From Larimichthys crocea (Eukaryota > Chordata > Actinopteri > Sciaenidae): a DNA stretch of 64,000 bases. The notes below the pieces were generated by a model. The model was not told the DNA's origin. It made no database searches and worked only from the letters and a program-made list of their open reading frames with translations. The stretch lies in NCBI RefSeq assembly GCF_000972845.2, contig NC_040022.1, forward strand, positions 6,912,979 through 6,976,978, written 5' to 3'. Numbering within the stretch: position 1 is the stretch's first letter; every line of letters begins with the position of its first letter. Shown here piece after piece: positions 46,471 to 58,900 of the stretch. The translations under genes and the position numbers were made by a program.

Positions 46471-49058
46471 TCAGTCCTGCGTCTCAGGTGGCTGAACTAG
46501 AGCCTTGCGATACTTGCACTGGATCCACACCCTGTACATGGTGAGCTGTTTGCCTCGGTTCACCTGTAGCCGTCTGTCCACAAGGTTCTGCACTTTCTCT
46601 AGCCCCGAATCAGTGAACATCTCATGGAGCTCGTCTGAAATAAATAGAAAAAGCACATATATTTCCATCTATATAATTAAAGAACTGAATAATGTCAATA
46701 AATGTTACTAGTGCATTTATATATTTACCTTGAGTAAAGAAATATACTCTTGTTCCATCACCTCGGACATAAAAGTTTTCTGACAGACACCTTCCTAAAA
46801 GAAGTAAAGGGACACAATTACCCATAATTCTACAACAAATAAAACTTTACACAAAGGATCAACAACACTATAATATCCCATGAATAATGGACATTTCTGA
46901 AACTGGACATTTTGAGCCCAACTGGACTTAAGCCTGACTAACCTTTCTTGAAGCGAAGCTGTGCCATGTCGTAGCGTCCATAGTCCCTGAGCAGCATCAC
47001 TCCCCCAGGCTTCAGCAGCCGTGCTAATCTACTGATGGATGCCTGCATCCTGAGACGAGGTGAAACTTTAAGAAAACCTGTGCTATATTCATTGAGTCAT
47101 AGTGATGGAAACCAAAAAGAAAGACAGAGAAAGTTCTTACTTGTCAGGATGCAATGCTGATAAAACAAAGATTAGCACTATAACGTCAAGGGTTCCATCA
47201 GGGATGGGGTAATTGGCTTCCACATCACTCAAGTCATGAACAAAGGCGAAGCAGCGCCCAGGGTCGTATTCTGGATTTGTCTGATGACAAGAAAGCAATG
47301 TTAATTCATCGGTTATTCCATAAGCCTAGAGATAAATGCATCTATTAACACATCATGCTTTAATTATTCCCATCATCTCACCTTGACTAACTCCACAGCA
47401 GTACTGGAGAAATCGCAGCAGTAAACAAAGAGTCCCGGGTCACTGCAAAAAACAAGTTACAGAAGCAGAGGATATTATTTGTTAAACATGGCTTGAATGA
47501 CGTGCAAATGCCTTGACTGCACTTACTTGTTGGTCTTCAGTATTGGAAAAACTGTATTCCCTACGCCACAGCCAACCTGTCCGATAAACACGAATTCATA
47601 TGGCATTTAATTAGTTTACTCCAATTTCCACTCAATTTCAAACACATAGCAGCAATGTTTGTTTTAAAATAATAAATCCTGACAAAAACAGAGACTGTAA
47701 AAAGGACTAGGAAGTAGAAATAGGAGGCTGTACACACACACTACCTACCACACACAATAAATCAGCACTAAATATTTTTGGCCATCCATTTTGTGGTGCA
47801 GCCATCTAGCTTTCATCAGTAAGATGAAGTAAGGCTTACCTTTTGCTCTTTAATAAACAACTAAAGAATGTATTGAGTCAGACCACTCACTGTTAGAAAT
47901 ACTACTACTAGACTATACTACTAGAAATACTTCTGGAATTCAACTGCATCAAAATAACACACAGTGGAAGATAAGCATGGATTTTAACTGGCATATGAAA
48001 TTTTCACTGAAATGTGTGAGCGCTTTTTAAGATAGCCTAAACAGACAACAAAATGTCATTAAATCTGTATGGTTATGGTTTAGCTAACTTGCTTTCAAAT
48101 GAATATCTCACCTCCAGAATGCGATATGTGGCAGAGGAGCCGGGCATGTCACCATCAGTGTGAGACAAAGCGGCAGCCTCCCTTCTTTGTTCTTGATCCA
48201 GACTACCCTGCTGACTGTCATCTGTGCCAGAGACCTCGCTATGGGACTCATGGTTAAGGCTACACTGTGGGGCCAACTCTGGGAACTCTGTGAAGAGCCA
48301 GTGACGGTCTTTGAAGAAACGATTCTCATGGATTGTGTAAAAATCATTCCAGTACTCATTTGCCCGACTGTCATACTCCTCTGAAAAAAAAAGGTAAGGC
48401 AGTAAAGCAAGAGTCAGAATGTAGCCATGGTTACAAATCACTGCAGAAAAGCTGACACAGCATAATAATATAAGCAACATGCATAAACAAAGCATAAAAG
48501 TGATTATGGTCAATTTTAAAGCAAAAGTCATTTTAATGGCTTGTCTGAAGCCAATTATTAAAAACAACTGTCAAAAATTAATTAGAGCCACAACTTTATG
48601 ATCCATTTGCATGCAAAATAAATATGAACATTCTTTAACAATTAGACAGTCAAGTTTTCCTCACACTAATTACATAAAACTTAAATGAAAAATAATGATG
48701 ATTGATGATCTGATTAGAAGCAGTTGACACCAGTCATACTGTGACATTTCTGTGTATGTGCCACGAAACAACAACAACAACAACAATGCAACCTTGTTTC
48801 TCTGAAGGTAGTGGCTGACTGTTTTCTAAGACTTTCTTCTTAGCAGATGCTTCTTGTTCTTCAGTCCACTCCACATTGTCCCTGTTGACAACAGAACACT
48901 ATTCAGTCCAGTGTTGGAGAAGTAACGTGTAGAATAACAGCACACAAATATACTTAAAAATAATTAGTTTAAAGTTAAAGCTTTTCATGTGATATTTGGA
49001 GTAGGGCTGAAAAATGGAGACAATATCAAATTCAGAATGGTGATATATTATCACATCT

Positions 49059-49096
<38 letters not shown>

Positions 49097-49843
49097 ATAT
49101 AATATAGATATATGTGTGTGTCAATTCGATCTGTCTTCAGATGAATTATTTTACATATGGAGGCACATTTTACTCTGGTTGTCAAGTCTCTATTATTTAT
49201 ATACAAATGTGAAAATGACAAAAATTACAAATTTGCCTACAATGCCTTTACAGGCATTGTAGGCAAATGCCTGTAAAGGCTGTTCTTAGACCATCAATAT
49301 GGATTAAACACCTACCAAAAACATAACAAAGTAACCAAAAAGAAGAAACCTCAGGTTTGTTGTTAATTTAGAAAGTGTACAAATACTAGAAGATAAAATA
49401 TTCTTTATATAAAATATATAATATAGCAGAAGAATGCATTATATTTTCCCATACAACATTGCATGGAAGTTGGAAGACCAGTCCTCTGATAACCCTCCTA
49501 TCAAAACAACACAGAAAATCTGATCAATCAGTGACATGTTATTGCTTCTTACTATTATACATACATATTTCATATTATATTATTAGTTACATGAAAGTAG
49601 AAAAAGACCATCTATGCCACTAATGTACTAGTCATGCAGCAGACACTGCTCTGACAACGTCTGTCTGCCCTTTTGGATTTCTGGTACCGACCATGCGTTG
49701 TGTTGGAAAACCTGTCGCGGGTCTGTGAGGAAACGTGTCCCAAACTGAGGTCTCTTCACATCTCCGGTGGATGAATGTGACAGGATCAGCTCAGCTTCAC
49801 TGCTGCCTCCCTCCACTCCGGCCACGGCATGGGGCGCCGCCAT
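46471..49843 (-). CDS. mettl2a: tRNA 3-methylcytidine methyltransferase METTL2A, 9 exons
   Basis: This SAM-dependent enzyme makes m3C at position 32 of tRNA-Thr and tRNA-Arg. Exons are 49692-49843, 48793-48881, 48112-48380, 47527-47576, 47382-47442, 47141-47280, 46943-47049, 46729-46794 and 46471-46634. They give 1098 nt and 365 aa, all in phase; human METTL2A has 378. Motif I is [13 protein letters not shown] (about 169-181). [64 protein letters not shown] and [20 protein letters not shown] complete the fold. The start is the MAAPHAV methionine in a GCC-ATG-G context. The linker between the N-terminal part and the catalytic domain is variable, as in the family. METTL8 is the nearest alternative, but FAFVHDLSD and the [10 protein letters not shown] segment fit METTL2 better. 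Confidence 0.93.
49058..49116. repeat. (AT)n microsatellite in mettl2a intron 1
   Basis: TATATA runs of about 22 and 18 bp separated by short interruptions. The adjoining hairpin pair lies about 120 bp further on. Confidence 0.9.
49231..49280. repeat. overlapping inverted repeats (two alternative hairpins)
   Basis: ATTTGCCTACAATGCC (49231-49246) is perfectly complementary to 49253-49268 across a 6-nt loop. The right part of the same stretch, GCCTTTACAGGC (49244-49255), is perfectly complementary to GCCTGTAAAGGC (49269-49280) across 13 nt. The two stems share bases and cannot form together. Confidence 0.9.
49692..49843 (-). CDS. mettl2a: mettl2a exon 1
   Basis: Encodes a variable N-terminus followed by [19 protein letters not shown], the conserved METTL2/METTL8 entry motif. 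It ends with 2 nt of the Trp codon at a GTCGGT donor, which is weak but required for phase with exon 2. Confidence 0.85.
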
Positions 49844-49893
49844 GTTCGTACTGACGCGACGGAAGAAGGGCAGTGCTTTTAACCGTGCTGCGT

Positions 49894-49911
49894 TCACGGA
49901 CTATCGGGCAT
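49894..49911 (-). promoter_or_regulatory. short upstream open reading frame in the mettl2a 5' region
   Basis: ATG at 49911-49909 starts a five-residue frame (MPDSP) ending in TGA at 49896-49894, about 50 nt before the main start and out of frame with it. If transcribed it would be expected to lower initiation at the main ATG. Confidence 0.5.
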
Positions 49912-49919
49912 GGTACGAT

Positions 49920-51370
49920 TGAGACTACTCATTATAAAAAGTTGCAACGCATGTTTTGGATGCGATGGATGCAACGCATAGAGAAGATGGCGATGGTGGT
50001 TTTATTGTTTTGCTGATTTGATGTTCTTTTTTATGTAAAGTGTCTTTGAGTACCTAGAAAAGCGCTTTTAAATCAAATGTATAATTATTATGTAATTATT
50101 ATCTTATATTTCGGTTAGTGACATGTTTCCATTGGTTTCCACCTTATAAAACTGGTCACAAACACAATTTCACCTGAAGCACATGTACCGTTTCGTCGAC
50201 AATTGGACTACTTCTAGTTGGACTTGGTGTGGAGTGCATCATAAGGCTGTATATGAGCGATGTCATAGACAAGTGCCTCACAATTATGTGAAATTAATGT
50301 CTGAGTTCACGCGTTGTTTAGTCACGTATATTTAAAGTAGATGGCTTTCCACATTATGCGGAGCACGTGAAGGAGACACGCTTTCTTTATAGATGCAAGT
50401 GACACTCATAAGTCACGATCAGACATCCAGCTCCATAGAGAAGAGATCTGCACAAAACTCAGCGGGGTTTCAGACAGGATCAGGCGCCGCGGCAAAAACG
50501 GAGGCCTTCATTTCAGTGGGGTCGTGCGCAACGCAGGGGTTGCCGCAAAAAAACGCACCGGCGTGCGGGAGAGAAGTTGATCCCCACAGGTGTGCAGTGC
50601 AGTGTTTATACACTAGAGGGAGACACATGCCAAGACTATTTGGCGTCAGTCTGACCTACAGTATATGTACGAGGGGAGCGCCTGTGCTGAAGTTGCACAG
50701 TTTGACAGTCTTTATACACTATAATAAATATTAAAACAAAAAATAACATTCAAAACAGGTCGTTATGCATTTTGATTAATATGTGTGACCATGTCATATT
50801 TCTGATTCCTAAATGAATGCCTGATGTACTAGTTTGAACCTTAATTTTCCTGCTTTCTGGAAGTTTTTACTGATAAATTCTGTACTTTTGATTTTTGAAA
50901 TCCATAGTGTCAAACGTCATTGTGTTCTATATAAATGTAAGGAAATAAAATGTGCCTACACTTTCATCCACATCTCAGATTATAGTTTTTGCATATATTT
51001 CAAGTGACATTAAGGACAATGACCTGGTTGTTCTAAAAAGTTGCAGGTCAAAAGGTAGTGGAGAGGAGTAACATCTGAAGTGGGCTAGATTTACTAAAAC
51101 CCCCTCCTGGTACTGCAAAAAAGAGTCATGTTTAAGAATACTTGTGTATTAGGATGTTCTGCAGAAGAAAAACAGAGCTGCCTGCTACACACCAATGACC
51201 ATATGTTTTATATATGTACTATGTTGATGTTGTGGCAGGTGAAGGTACATTTTTGCAATTTGCATCAGATAAGACACCAAAAAATGCACAGATCGGTGAG
51301 ATAGCTAAATTAGGCCATGTGGGCCATGTAACAGGAAATATTCTCACAGAAATCACACAGTGCATCAGTC
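49920..51370. other. intergenic DNA between itgb3 and mettl2a
   Basis: The part next to mettl2a (49920-50640) has more CpG and could hold its promoter. The frame at 50393-50734 has no family similarity. No RNA gene or mobile element is recognised. Confidence 0.5.
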
Positions 51371-51373
51371 ATA

Positions 51374-52853
51374 TTTATTATAATGTTCATCCAAAAGATA
51401 AGGCTACGAAATGTCACCCAGAGTGAATACAGAAAGAGTTGAATAACTTTTTCAAGTTCAGAAATGTTAGGCAACTTATTGCTTTGGATCTAAAAAATGA
51501 ATCTTAAATAAAATGTCTTTTTTTTTATCTTTTGTAAATCTGATCTTAATAAAGGATAGAAAGCTTTAAAGGAATTTAAATGTCAAGAATCACACAAAAT
51601 TGGTGAAGTCAGGTATAATCTCTTGATCGCTTATATCTTTCCACATTCCTTCTGTGTAACAAACTAGAGCAAAATCCCATGTATCTTTAAAACCTGTGCA
51701 AAAAAACAGATATCTATATAATAAGGTTGCAGACTATGTCCTGAGAGACGAGCAGGGCTATACAATCATAATACACCTCACATTATAGTCTTTTCTCCTA
51801 ATGGGGTTGTAAAAGAACAAATCTGTTTGTTATTACCAATTACAGGGCATTATGGCCAATATCATTTGATATGCAATAAAATCTGCTCATATACACAAAC
51901 AAAGAATATGATATTTCAGTGTAACACAGTGTGAGTCAGTAGAAAACAATTTACAATTCAGAAATGGCAGAACAGATCACAATGTTTTCATACAGTTCTG
52001 CAAAAAATGAACATAAAATAACAGGTGATGATGGAGGGACAAAGACACATGTCAAAGTATGTACTACTACTAAGCATTTAAAAAACAGACAAGCTACTGT
52101 AAACCAAGGCAGCCTAGAGGCTGTATTTTTTATTTTTTTTACTTGATTTTTTACTCCTTTTTTACAGTGAACTGTAACTTCACAGAGTGCTGCACTTGTG
52201 TCAGTCAGGACTGGTCATGTACATGAACCCTTCAAGCACATTTTAATAAGTTATTAAAATTCTATAGTACACATATTTACGTATACTGATAAACTTTGCT
52301 GTGATCTGTTTGAGATTTCCTATTTCAAATTAATGAAGTAAAAGAAACCTTTGAAAAAGATTGCAGCTGCACTCTCCAAGAACAAAACGACAAAAAACAA
52401 AGCTTTGGTGTAAATAACATATCAAGCATGGTGAAAGACAATGAAGAGGACCTAAAAATGACCATTCAATGATTTCTATTCCTATTTCTTAAACAACAAA
52501 CATTGTAATGGCAGAGGAGCCTCCTAAAAAGACCACAGAAGTTTCAGCAGTAGATCCCCTTACAGTAGTGGTTTATGTAAATGAACTCCCATCTGCTGTA
52601 CATGTACTGTACAGTACTTAAACCCTATAGACATGACACAGTGTAAAAACAGGAAGCCTAGTAGCAAGGAGCCATTTCAGTTATTTTTACAATATGTACA
52701 ATTATTACATCTTGTTGTTGACAGCTATAACTACCTTTCAGCTACAGTAACTGGTCATGTGACAGTGTAAAGGATCTTCTTCTCATCCATTTCTCCGCTG
52801 CTACATTCCATCTCTGTCGTCGACCCCTGAGTTTTTCTCATTGCATTTAGTTG
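51374..52853 (-). other. itgb3: probable itgb3 3'UTR
   Basis: No coding signal. AATAAA hexamers on the minus strand lie at plus-strand 52129-52134 and 51374-51379, so alternative 3'UTRs of 0.7 or 1.5 kb are possible. Confidence 0.45.
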
Positions 52854-52919
52854 TTAGTTGCCTCGGTATGCTACATTGGTGAAGGTGGAGGTGGCTCCTT
52901 TATACAAAGGATTGTTCCC
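52854..52919 (-). CDS. itgb3: itgb3 exon 15: C-terminal cytoplasmic tail
   Basis: Encodes [21 protein letters not shown] then TAA. NPLY is the talin site; TSTFTN and the second NxxY are kindlin-type sites. The end is RGN, whereas human beta-3 ends RGT. Confidence 0.95.
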   Translation of the reverse strand, partial: GNNPLYKGATSTFTNVAYRGN

Positions 52920-55900
52920 CTGGGAAATGAAAACAGAGGTACTGTTAAATTCAGTGCCACACTGACATCCAACTTTTTAAAGCACTTTTATTTTTCCCCT
53001 TTAGAGGGCAGCCATGTTCTGTTATTGGCAGTACTACATTGATCCCTACTGTAATATACCCATAGTGTTTTAATCATAATTATTTCTCACCGTATCCCAT
53101 TTGGCTTTGGCTCTCTCCTCCTCAAACTTGGCAAACTCTCTACGGTCATGAATGGTGACCAGCAATTTCCAGATGAGTAAGCCAACGAGGCCCAGTAGCA
53201 GAATGGCTCCCGCCACTGCCATGAGCACCACCAAGATGTCTGGACCCTGAGGACACTCTAAGAGACAAGAACAGGAAATGGGACAGAGAGAGATAAAGAG
53301 TACATTTCAGCTCATGAAGTTAAGCAACCACTGACATTCAATGATAGACAATTTTGCAACTGCACAATGTTGCAGTAATACAGCATCAGAGTTTATCTGG
53401 GTTTCTGTGGTGTGTAGCTGTGGTTGAATGACACATCACCAGATGCACACTTCCCCTGTTGCTGTAGCCTGCCAGACACAGGCTGTCGTAATCATACATT
53501 TTTATTAAATTACATACACAAAATTCTTGCAGTACCTGGCTCTTTTACCACAAACAAGATGGAATTGCCACTGTCATCTTCGTAATACTGGAAGTGCACC
53601 AGGCAGTCATTCTCATCTTTGTACGAGCAATTCCTCGCATTTTTATCATGAAAAACTGAGGAATGAAGGTGATAGGAGGAAGAAGAAACAGTTAAATGAT
53701 TTTAGATATAATGTTATTTTTAATAAACTTTAAATATTTATCAATGCAAAATATTTTTCTGACAAAGGTCATGCATGTATCAAGGCTGCTTTTCCAAACA
53801 TTTAGCTAATCTGACCAACAGTAGGACAACCAAAGCAGTAACATAACAGGTTAAGACCACAGTATGTAGGACGGAGGTTAAAGATGAAATTCTCACCCAG
53901 TTCATTCACTACTTTAATTTCATCTTTGCAGACGGCATTGCAGGTGTTGTCTTTGATGTACTGTCCTCTCTTAAAGTGTTTACACTCAACACACTTCCTG
54001 CAAACAAAGTCCCATACATTTATACACTTTGTACACACTGTGTATACTATTGATGGTTGTAAGTAGCAGTGTATGGCTCAATTTAATATGCAAGCGGTAG
54101 ATAAACTAAAATAAACATTTAAGAGAATAGCTTCTTACTATTATTAGCTGCTTATTGTGACTTTAAGACAAGTATCTCTGCTGTGCATGAAAACCACACC
54201 TGAGGTTGTACAAAATATGTGTGGGAGCAGTTTGTTGTCAGCTGGTGTGTGGACATATTTTTTTTACTTGCTGAAGATTTTTTTAAATTTATTGCTAGAT
54301 GCAGAGCCTAGGGATGGTGAAGTTGGTCGTTTCCTTTAGTGTTGGTCGTTCAGTTCAGTTTGGTCAGGTCAGGTCAGGTAGTTTATTGGTCAAGATTATG
54401 GTCAGTCAGTGGAACACTTTACCAAGAACAAGATGTCTCAACCGCTACAAATTTGCAATAAAATTTGATTCAGAGGGTGATTTCTAATCATTTTGGTGAC
54501 TTCTTGACCTTTTGTTACCATCAGTTCAAAATATTTTATGCCAAGGCAGAGTACGTTTGAAACCAGAAGTTAAACAGTTGACAATCCTACTGTATTGTAC
54601 CATTAATCATTTAACCACATGTTGGTCTATAGGTTCGTTTGCATACACACTCTGCCGAAGGCTTTGTTTAGTGTGCTTAATGAACAATGAAGCACACTAA
54701 ACAAAGCTCAGAAGCTCCTTCTTTTACCAGTTCAAACACTAAGTTAGGAACTTGCCTTTTTATAGTGCAGGAATCGGGACAGGTGGGGCATTTCTCACAG
54801 GTAGCTCCATAGGCTCCAACTTCAGTGCAATGACAAATCCCGCACTCGCAGTGACCCCGGCCACTGCACAGCATGCCAATGCTGGATGTGCAGGTGTCTG
54901 TGACTGTGGAGCAGTTACAGTTTGGTCCTTTCCAATTAGAATCACAATGGCATTTCCCACAGCGACACCTCCCATGATCTGAAAGAATCAAAAAGGATGA
55001 AGATGTGCTATCATAGTTCAAATATTGCATCTTAATTCATATTCATTCATATATGTTTTTTAGAGTCTATAATGACATGGGTGGAGCTGGGCAAACAAAA
55101 TTACTAAATACAAATTGCACAATTGCAAAATTTGATTTTTTTACACGTTGCATGCTTGGGCAAGCATACCTGTAGATGTTTTTATAGATGCTGCAATTAT
55201 GTTATTACTAGTATTAGGTGTACTGTGTTACTTCTGTTTAATTGATGTAGTTGTAGTTTGTTTTTTGCTGCATTTTGCTACTGGTTTATTAAGAAAACCA
55301 AGCACTAGCCTGCATTTTAATGATTTTAATAATGAGTACACTTAAGCTTTGTGTACATGATGTTTGTCTTTACATAACAATTTACATCTTCTCTTTAAAA
55401 CGCTGTTAACACAATAGCTAATGAACTGTTTTTCAATCTAATCATGCTCAGGAAGAGGCAAGGGATTGCGCATACTTCTTAATTATCGCTACTCAGACAA
55501 TAGTAGGAAATGTTCTTTTGGGAAAGCACACATAAATTATTCCCCACCTTCTTCTAAGCAGGCCTACACATGCGCAGACAAACACAAACTTCCTCAGACT
55601 CTGCTCAAGTGCTGAGGTGTAGAAAGCACAGAGGCTAGGTCATTCTAGGAACAGTGTTACAGTGGCCCAAATATTTACTGACAGAATCTGAAGGTGAGCT
55701 TTTCTCTCTGTATTACAGAGAGATACCCCACATCTGCACATTATGCTACCTTAGAAACAAAGACAAAGTCCCAGAGAAACAAGGTTTTTAAGAGGAAAGC
55801 AAACAGGATTTGGCAGTGGATGACTAAGAGAAAAGTTAGTGAGTCACAGCCCAGCTGGGTCATACTGGGGGAGTGCCTGACCATGAAATATCACAAAGGG

Positions 55901-58900
55901 TTCAAGGGTCTAACTCCAGAACTTCAAACAAATCATCCACTGTTGGAAACAATTCCCCAGTTTCCACCCAGTAAACTATGCCTTTACTTTGAGATTTAGA
56001 CGCCAATGCTGAAATCTCTGAATAATCCTTCTAACTGTGTGAGCAAGATAACAACAATTTTAAAAACAAGAACAACCTTAGTCTCAAAAACATGACAAGA
56101 TTACTTTGTCATTGGTCATTTATAGTTGGTTTAAACTTGACAAGAGTGAGCAGTCATCTTGTTCTTATTAGTTGTAAAGTTGATTCACACACATAAAAGA
56201 AAGTTTTAAGCTTTACATCATTCTACTCTTTCTGTGGGACTGCACAGTAATCCTGCCCATTAATCACATGCCTGGGCTTTGGAGAAGGTTAACATGACAT
56301 CCCCGATAAAAGAACAAAAACAGGGGGAGACACAGAACAGTAAAACATAACATTACACTGTTCTGAAGAGAGAAGACAGACGGTCGTACTAGAGACATAC
56401 TGGATACTAAAAGGCAAATTTCCAGCAGAGGAATGCAAACTTTCTTGTTCTCTCTTCCCTGATATTTATGGGCCCTGGGGCTATGCTTGCTGACTTCTGC
56501 TCTCTGGCTCTGCACCAGTTCCACAGCTCCTCGGCAGAGGAATTAATACACAGCCACAGGGAATATCACAGACAAAAAGCTTTGGGTCATGGTAGCTCCA
56601 ATTGAGCTGGAGCTGAGAGTCACTGATTCTTTAAAGATAATAACGTCATGACTCTATTGAGACACAGCAACTTAGCACTCCCAGACTGAGCTCTGTGGAC
56701 TGTCTTAGACCAGTTATGGCTTTGTGTGTGTGCTGTGTGTGGGTGGGAAGGATTGGTGAGTGTCTACACCCAAGACCTGGGTGTCATCATTAAAAGTCTT
56801 AATGCCCATTTCTCCTCCCTTGAGAAAGACTCTTCTTTGTTTATAAAAATATTATATTACATTATATATGCCAGGAAAATTCCAGCATGCAAACACACAC
56901 ATAACCCTCTATCTTCTCTTCTCTTCTCTATCTTCTGTAGCCCATAGTGCACCCACAGGAAGCCCAGAATATGTTTACTTAAGTTCTGGATGGTAAAACT
57001 ATGAGGCTGTGGTAAGTGTATATCGTATATACACCATTTTGGACCACCATTACATCATCTGAATTTTGCACTTTCAGTTGAGTTCTCTGGAAACAAATAA
57101 CCTTCACTGTGGAACTGTGTGGATCGTTGAACTGACTACTGTACATTAAAAGTGCACTTCTGTGATTTAGTAATGCACTTCAATACTTAACAATACTGGT
57201 GGTATTACAAGAGACAGAAAAAGAAGGATCAAATCTAGCAGAGGCTGAGATATTCTGACTTCTACCTCCAAAAATGCTACTTTCTTTGTTTCCCATAATT
57301 CAACTTCATATCAGCTTTTAATCAGACCATCTCATCCCAGCTTCCTAAACACCCGTCCAAGAGGACATTCCTAATGTCATCACTGGGGTTGGCAAAGCTC
57401 CAGCAGTGCCACAGGAAGCATATTATGTTAAAAGGCTAGAGTAGAGAGTAGTACTCCAAGAGTTTCCTTTTATATAATCAGGACATGTTAAACATGAGAC
57501 TCTTATTACCACCTGAATCAGAGTTAATATAAATAGCTGAGATTTGTTCTGCTTAATGTGCATAAAGATACAAGAGCAGTGTCCTGTTCTGCTAGCCCCT
57601 CTCCTTACAATCACAGACCCAAACTGCTGTTACATTAAATTACCCAATAAAAAGGCCTATTAAGGTTTTATCACTGTGACAGAGTAACTGTGCACTGAGT
57701 TGTGCAGACAGCACCGTTGTGTTAAGAACATCAATCAAACTCAGTGCACAGACACATTTTTAGAGACCTGACAGAGGACTGAACATTTGTAAGCATTACT
57801 GTTTATGTTTAGCAGACAAATAATGTAATTATTTACATGTCCTTTACAGGCAACCAATGTCTGTCACAAGAATTGCACGTTCGTTTTTGAAAAGGTCGTC
57901 GATTCTTGATTAGTCAAGCTAAGTCTCAGAGAACTATGTAAACTGACTAAGGTGTTTACAGACTGAGACTGAGTGGAACCAACCAGAGTATGTTCCAGTG
58001 AAGTCAGATGAGGCCTCAGAACAGGGAAAGAGAAGAGGAAGGAAACTTTAACTTTCCTGCTATCAATGACTGAAAGTGAAATCTAGCCATCTAGGTTTTG
58101 AAATTTCTGCCACCCACTGATTTAGTTGCGATGTGTAGTAGTGTTTAGTATACTCACAGTAATGAAAGATTACTTTTAAACAAGACCTCTAGAGACTACA
58201 CCACTGAGAAAATATGTCTATGGTGTATGCCATGGTTTCAAGATAATTAATGTTTTTTTAACCTTTATGTGTGACATAGTGTCAATTCATTGGATATTAA
58301 GCACAGCTGTAATTTAGAAACCAGATGAGGCTGTGGAAGTCCTTATCTGTATGTTTGAAACTTGTACTTAATTAACTTGTCTGAGTGTGTGATAGTTTTA
58401 TCCAGAAGGAATATTTGTGTGTATTTCTGTTTTATATTAACATTGATTGCCTTATCGTGCAACAGGAGCGACTGTGTCTCATTATTGGCAGATCCATTAA
58501 GCAGTCTTCATTTGTTTTTTTTTCTTGCAAAATGTTGTGTGACAGAAAGAAGTGTATCTACTCACCAGAACACAGTGCTCCTTTGAAGCGCAAGCAGTTG
58601 AAGTCATCACATTGGCAGTATTTGCCCCACACCTCACCAAACTCATTTGCATGACAGGAGCACTGTCCACACAAGCAGTCACCTCTCCCGCTACAGAGTG
58701 GGCCTCCTGGTTTCTCGATGCAGTTGTCATTATTAGATGAACTGTAATCTTCCACTGAACACTCACACCGTGGGCCCAGGCGCCCTTGGTGACACTGACA
58801 CACGCCACACTCATAGGTCCCATTGCCGTTGCTACAGATGGAGCTGTTGGCTACAGCTTTTGCCTCACAGTCGCAGCTACAGGCAAAATCCACGGTGACC

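Noticed and set aside
48908..48940. CAGTGTTGGAGAAGTAACG, similar to fish hAT transposon ends
   Set aside because: Too short and without a second end.
50393..50734. 113-codon plus-strand frame
   Set aside because: No recognisable domain, signal peptide or splice context.
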